A stretch of DNA of 64,000 bases from Hofstenia miamia (Eukaryota; Xenacoelomorpha; Acoela; Hofsteniidae). Below the pieces are notes generated by a model that ran no database searches, had not been told where the DNA came from, and saw only the letters and a list, made by a program, of their open reading frames with translations. Below, piece after piece: positions 47,101-51,675 of the stretch. Every line of letters begins with the position of its first letter. Positions within the stretch are counted from its first letter, which is position 1. The DNA lies in contig CABFPE010000424.1 in the NCBI GenBank assembly GCA_900660155.1, positions 655,915 through 719,914 of the forward strand. Direction: 5' to 3'. The translations under genes were made by a program, and so were the position numbers.

Positions 47101-50100
47101 TAATATTCTTTAGCAGCGTAGGACCCTTATGATGATCGGAGTCTTCATATTCATTCTCTGAAAAGTAATCACTATCACTTCTTAATGAACAATTAATATC
47201 TTTATAAATCACGCGCTTTTTATAGTATTCTCCAACTACTTTGGCGGAGAAACCACCAGGTAACTTAAAATTTCGGAAGTATGCCCGCGCTGGGGCATCG
47301 CAAATAAATTGTTCTAGTTGAACTTGACTTTTTAGAGGAAGTATTTTCGATAACTCCATTTTTAAGAACTTCATTAAGTTCAAGATAGTCTTCAATTGGA
47401 GATGGCTTAGAATAATCAATAAATGCGGATACTACGAGATGCTTAGCCACAGAAGTTGAGCATAAAATAGGCCATATATGACTTTTTGAAGACTTTGAAA
47501 TCGAGAGACCATCAATATTAAAATCCAAACTAGCATTATCAGGAATAATGCACAATTGTCTAAAAATTTCGCAAATTCCATATTGAATTCCAAAATACTT
47601 GTATTGGCCAGTTGTAAGTAAAATATCCATTTGAGGAACAATCTCGCTTTTATTTTTTATGAGAGTTTGTGGGGCCATGCTTAATTAGGATTGGCAGCAA
47701 CGCATCAAATGTCATCAAAGTTACAGTTCATCTAATAGAATTTCCCTTGTATATGAATTTTTTTCAAAACTGAAGTGAACATGTTTCAAAAACGATCTTT
47801 GCACAGGGCAACAACAAGCAATTTTGTGCAAACTAGTTAATAATACATTTGAAATTCTAGCAGAATTTGTCGTTTGTCTGATGGGTTTTTGGACGAATGT
47901 TTCATAATTAAGCACCGCAACATGCTTGCGAAGGGAGTAAAATGTATTGTTAGCTTGAAACGTTTGATAGTCCATCAACCTTTTAAGTCATTTGAAGCAG
48001 ACTATGGTTTTGCTCTTTTTTTTAATTTCACTCATTCGAATTTATAATGTGCTGACAGTTATAAAAGGTCGGCAATTACACTATATTCGTTGCTTCTATA
48101 TTTTTTAATGCGAAATGTTTTTAATATTAGTATTTCCCCAGTTTATGATAATAAGTATTCATTTATGCTTTAGCCGCCATGGTATTGGGGCAGCCTGTCA
48201 AAACTTCAAGCGGTCACACTGCTGAAGGATTCTCCCGACGGAACTTTTTTAGTTAGAGACTCTTCGAATGATATTCATCTCTTTACCATCAGTTTTCGCT
48301 CTTCTAATCAAACTTTTCATTCAAGACTTGATTACAAATATGGTAATATTTTAGTGCATATTTTCCAATTGTGTTTCGCTTGCCTCAAATTTATGGTTTG
48401 ACATGTTCAAGACATGGCTTTAATAAAATTCAGTTTTCAGACAACAGAAATATAAAGTCACAAACAAAATCTCACTCGAACTAAGTCTATAAAATTGCTA
48501 TAATAGCTGAAACCTATGTATACATACTAATGAATTTATATTGATCGCCCGAGTAGGGGCTTGTCCTTGTTTTTCATGTGATGTTTTTGTAAATCCATCC
48601 AATATCTACCATAAAAATCACTCACACGATTTTCCAATCCTATTATAATTCCAAAAGTAAAATCATTGTGGAAGCTCTCCTTCAAATAGAGACCACGTAA
48701 TTTTTTGCTTACGTCTAGTTGTAAAGTTTTTGTTATAATAATAATATGGCTCAATCCAGTTTTATTTGTCAAACTATTGTTAAAATGTCACATAAAAAGT
48801 TAGAAAATACATAAAACACAAATATATATATATATATTGGGGTAGTTTTTTAACGTCGTATTTTATTAAGTCGTACATGGGAAAATTCGTTTGTTTATTA
48901 ATGTCGTAATTTTTTAATGTTGTAGTTTTTTAATGTCGTAATTTTTTAATGTCGTAAATTATTAATGTCGTAAATGTAATTTATTAAATATATTTAATTT
49001 GGGTTAGGGTTTAGGTCTATAAAATAATATAGAATAAAGGTAATTGGGTTAGAGTTTAGGTCTATAAAATAATACAGAAATATCGTTTTGATTTAGGGTT
49101 TAGGTTTAGGAAAATTTATTTGATAGTTGGGTTTGCGGTTTAGGTTTATAAATTAATAAAGAAATAAGCCTTTAGGTTAGGGTATAGGCCTGTAAATGAT
49201 GAAAAATAGGGTTTTGGGATAAGGTTTAGGATTAGGAAACATCCAGTTGAGACTTGGGGTTAGCGTTTACGACATAAAAAATACGATATTAAACAGCGAC
49301 GACATTAAAAAATACGCTTTTAAAAAATTAGACACTGAAACTATACGACTTTAAAAAATACGACATTGAAAAAAACGACTTAAAACAACCACACCTATAT
49401 ATTAATTAAAATTCGGTCGGCTCTGTAATATGGTAAATTCGACTTTGGCATATGGCATACATAACCGTCACTTGAAATTATTTACCATAATATAGAACGG
49501 ACACTTCACTTTTTCTCCATGAATATTTACAGAATGAAACCAAAATCAAATATGTTAATACGGTGACCGAAATCACACATATATAAATATATCAAAGTTT
49601 CAGGCGACGCCCTTCATCTTTGCAAGATTTATTGCGAAATTACATTTGCCTTTAAAATTAGTATGGGATTTGTACAGAGAGTAACCAATAATGACGTAGA
49701 ATTGTACATAGCGGACTGAATTTCTAAAGTGTACATTGCGGACAAAATAATAATTATTATAATGGCGCTGAATGCAATTGAATTATTTTAACAGTTTGTT
49801 GAACTATTTTAATTGCGCTGAATACTTTGGTTGATTATTATATTGGTGCTTGGTATTTTTATAATGATTAAACATTTTTTTTAAATTATTTGTTTTATAT
49901 TATTTATTTGAAGTAGTTTAGAAGTCCATGAGCTTAAGTAACTACATGTAATTTTATATATTTTGAAATTGCTAAAAACAAACATCTCTTGAGTGGTTTT
50001 CAAAAAAACTTTTATATATTTTAGTAATTCATTAGCATAACCTTGATTGTGAAGTCAATATTGCTCAGATTAAATTCTGACTATTTTCTAAATTCAATTT

Positions 50101-51495
50101 TACATCTAGAACTTGATTTCAAAATTATATTATACATAAGATCTAGTTCGATTTGTTTGGATGAAATTCTTTACATGATTCATTATAAATCGTAAAAACT
50201 TCGGATGATATTTTAATCAAATTATTTCTAACTAGAACTTGTTTAAAATGAATTCAAAAGCACATTCTATGTAGTTGATCTGAGCATTATTCACTGCACA
50301 ATCAACGTTTTATTAAAATCATTTCGTAGAAATATTTATTAGTAATCGAAGACAACTATATAGAGTTTCGTTGTTAGTAGTACAAGAGCGCTTTTAGAAA
50401 ACTTTGTATCTGGTTTCCTAAAAATATTTTTTTGCAAGTTATACGAAATCCAATCAAATCTTGTAAAAAATGTTATGATTTATGAGATTCTGCACAAAAA
50501 TCTAAGGTATAAATTTGTACATATGAGAGCTAATCATTTTAAGATGCCTTTTATTCAAATGATAGCGTAAAATTTTTTGAAAATAAATGAAATTTATCTC
50601 ATGAAAACAACTAGAAGAGGATTTATTACAACTCGACTACGGATCAGTTTTATTCTCTTCTGAACTAAATTGAATAATTGAGCGGGCTTTTGAATTTTGT
50701 TAAGAGGAGAAAATTTTTTCAAATTTGTCGAAAGTGTTTTTTCATCAAGTTAATCATTTAATAGGAACGTATATTAATATTTTATAATAAAAGATATTTT
50801 AATATTCAGCGTCTTTCTAATAGTTTTCTCAAAATTTGCTACGTATTTTCTTTTACTTGCTCAAACTTTCAACGAAATTATTATTATATTTATGTATTAT
50901 TGCTTATCGTGCTAATTTTTTTGTAATGATTCCAACTGCTATGACTAATGTTATTGAGAATTTATATTCTGAAAGGATTTAATAATAAAGGAAATTTAGC
51001 ATTTATGAATCAGTGCGATTCGTTGAATCATAAACAACTAATAGCATTAACGCACTCGTTAAAATTACTACTACACCGCATGCCAATCGAGATGGTTTTG
51101 TCATCTAGTTTAAGTTTTTAGTTATCATCGTAAATGTTAATTTCTAACACAACACAAAGTAGTTCTTGTGGCTAAAATATCGTTCCAGGTTTTCAGCTAT
51201 TCACATATTGCTTGTTTCTATACATTTTTTGATAAGAACTGTAAAATATTTTGAATAAATTGCTTGTTTCCTTTCTTTTGCACCATTATGTTTTTATTCA
51301 CTAGTGCTCCCTTTCGAATGTCGAAGCTTCGAATTTTCGAATTTTTTTTTAACAACATCGAGAAGCTATATTTCTAAGAAAAGTAGAAAATTATTGCTAT
51401 TCTACTAACGTGTTCAGATATATTTTGTAATTTAAAGGGTGATAAAACGAATGTGTGTAAACAATTTTTGATTTGATTCCTTCAATGCAGTATTG

Positions 51496-51530
<35 letters not shown>

Positions 51531-51644
51531 NNNNNNNNNNNNNNNNNNNNNNNNNNNNNNNNNNNNNNNNNNNNNNNNNNNNNNNNNNNNNNNNNNNNNN
51601 NNNNNNNNNNNNNNNNNNNNNNNNNNNNNNNNNNNNNNNNNNNN

Positions 51645-51675
<31 letters not shown>

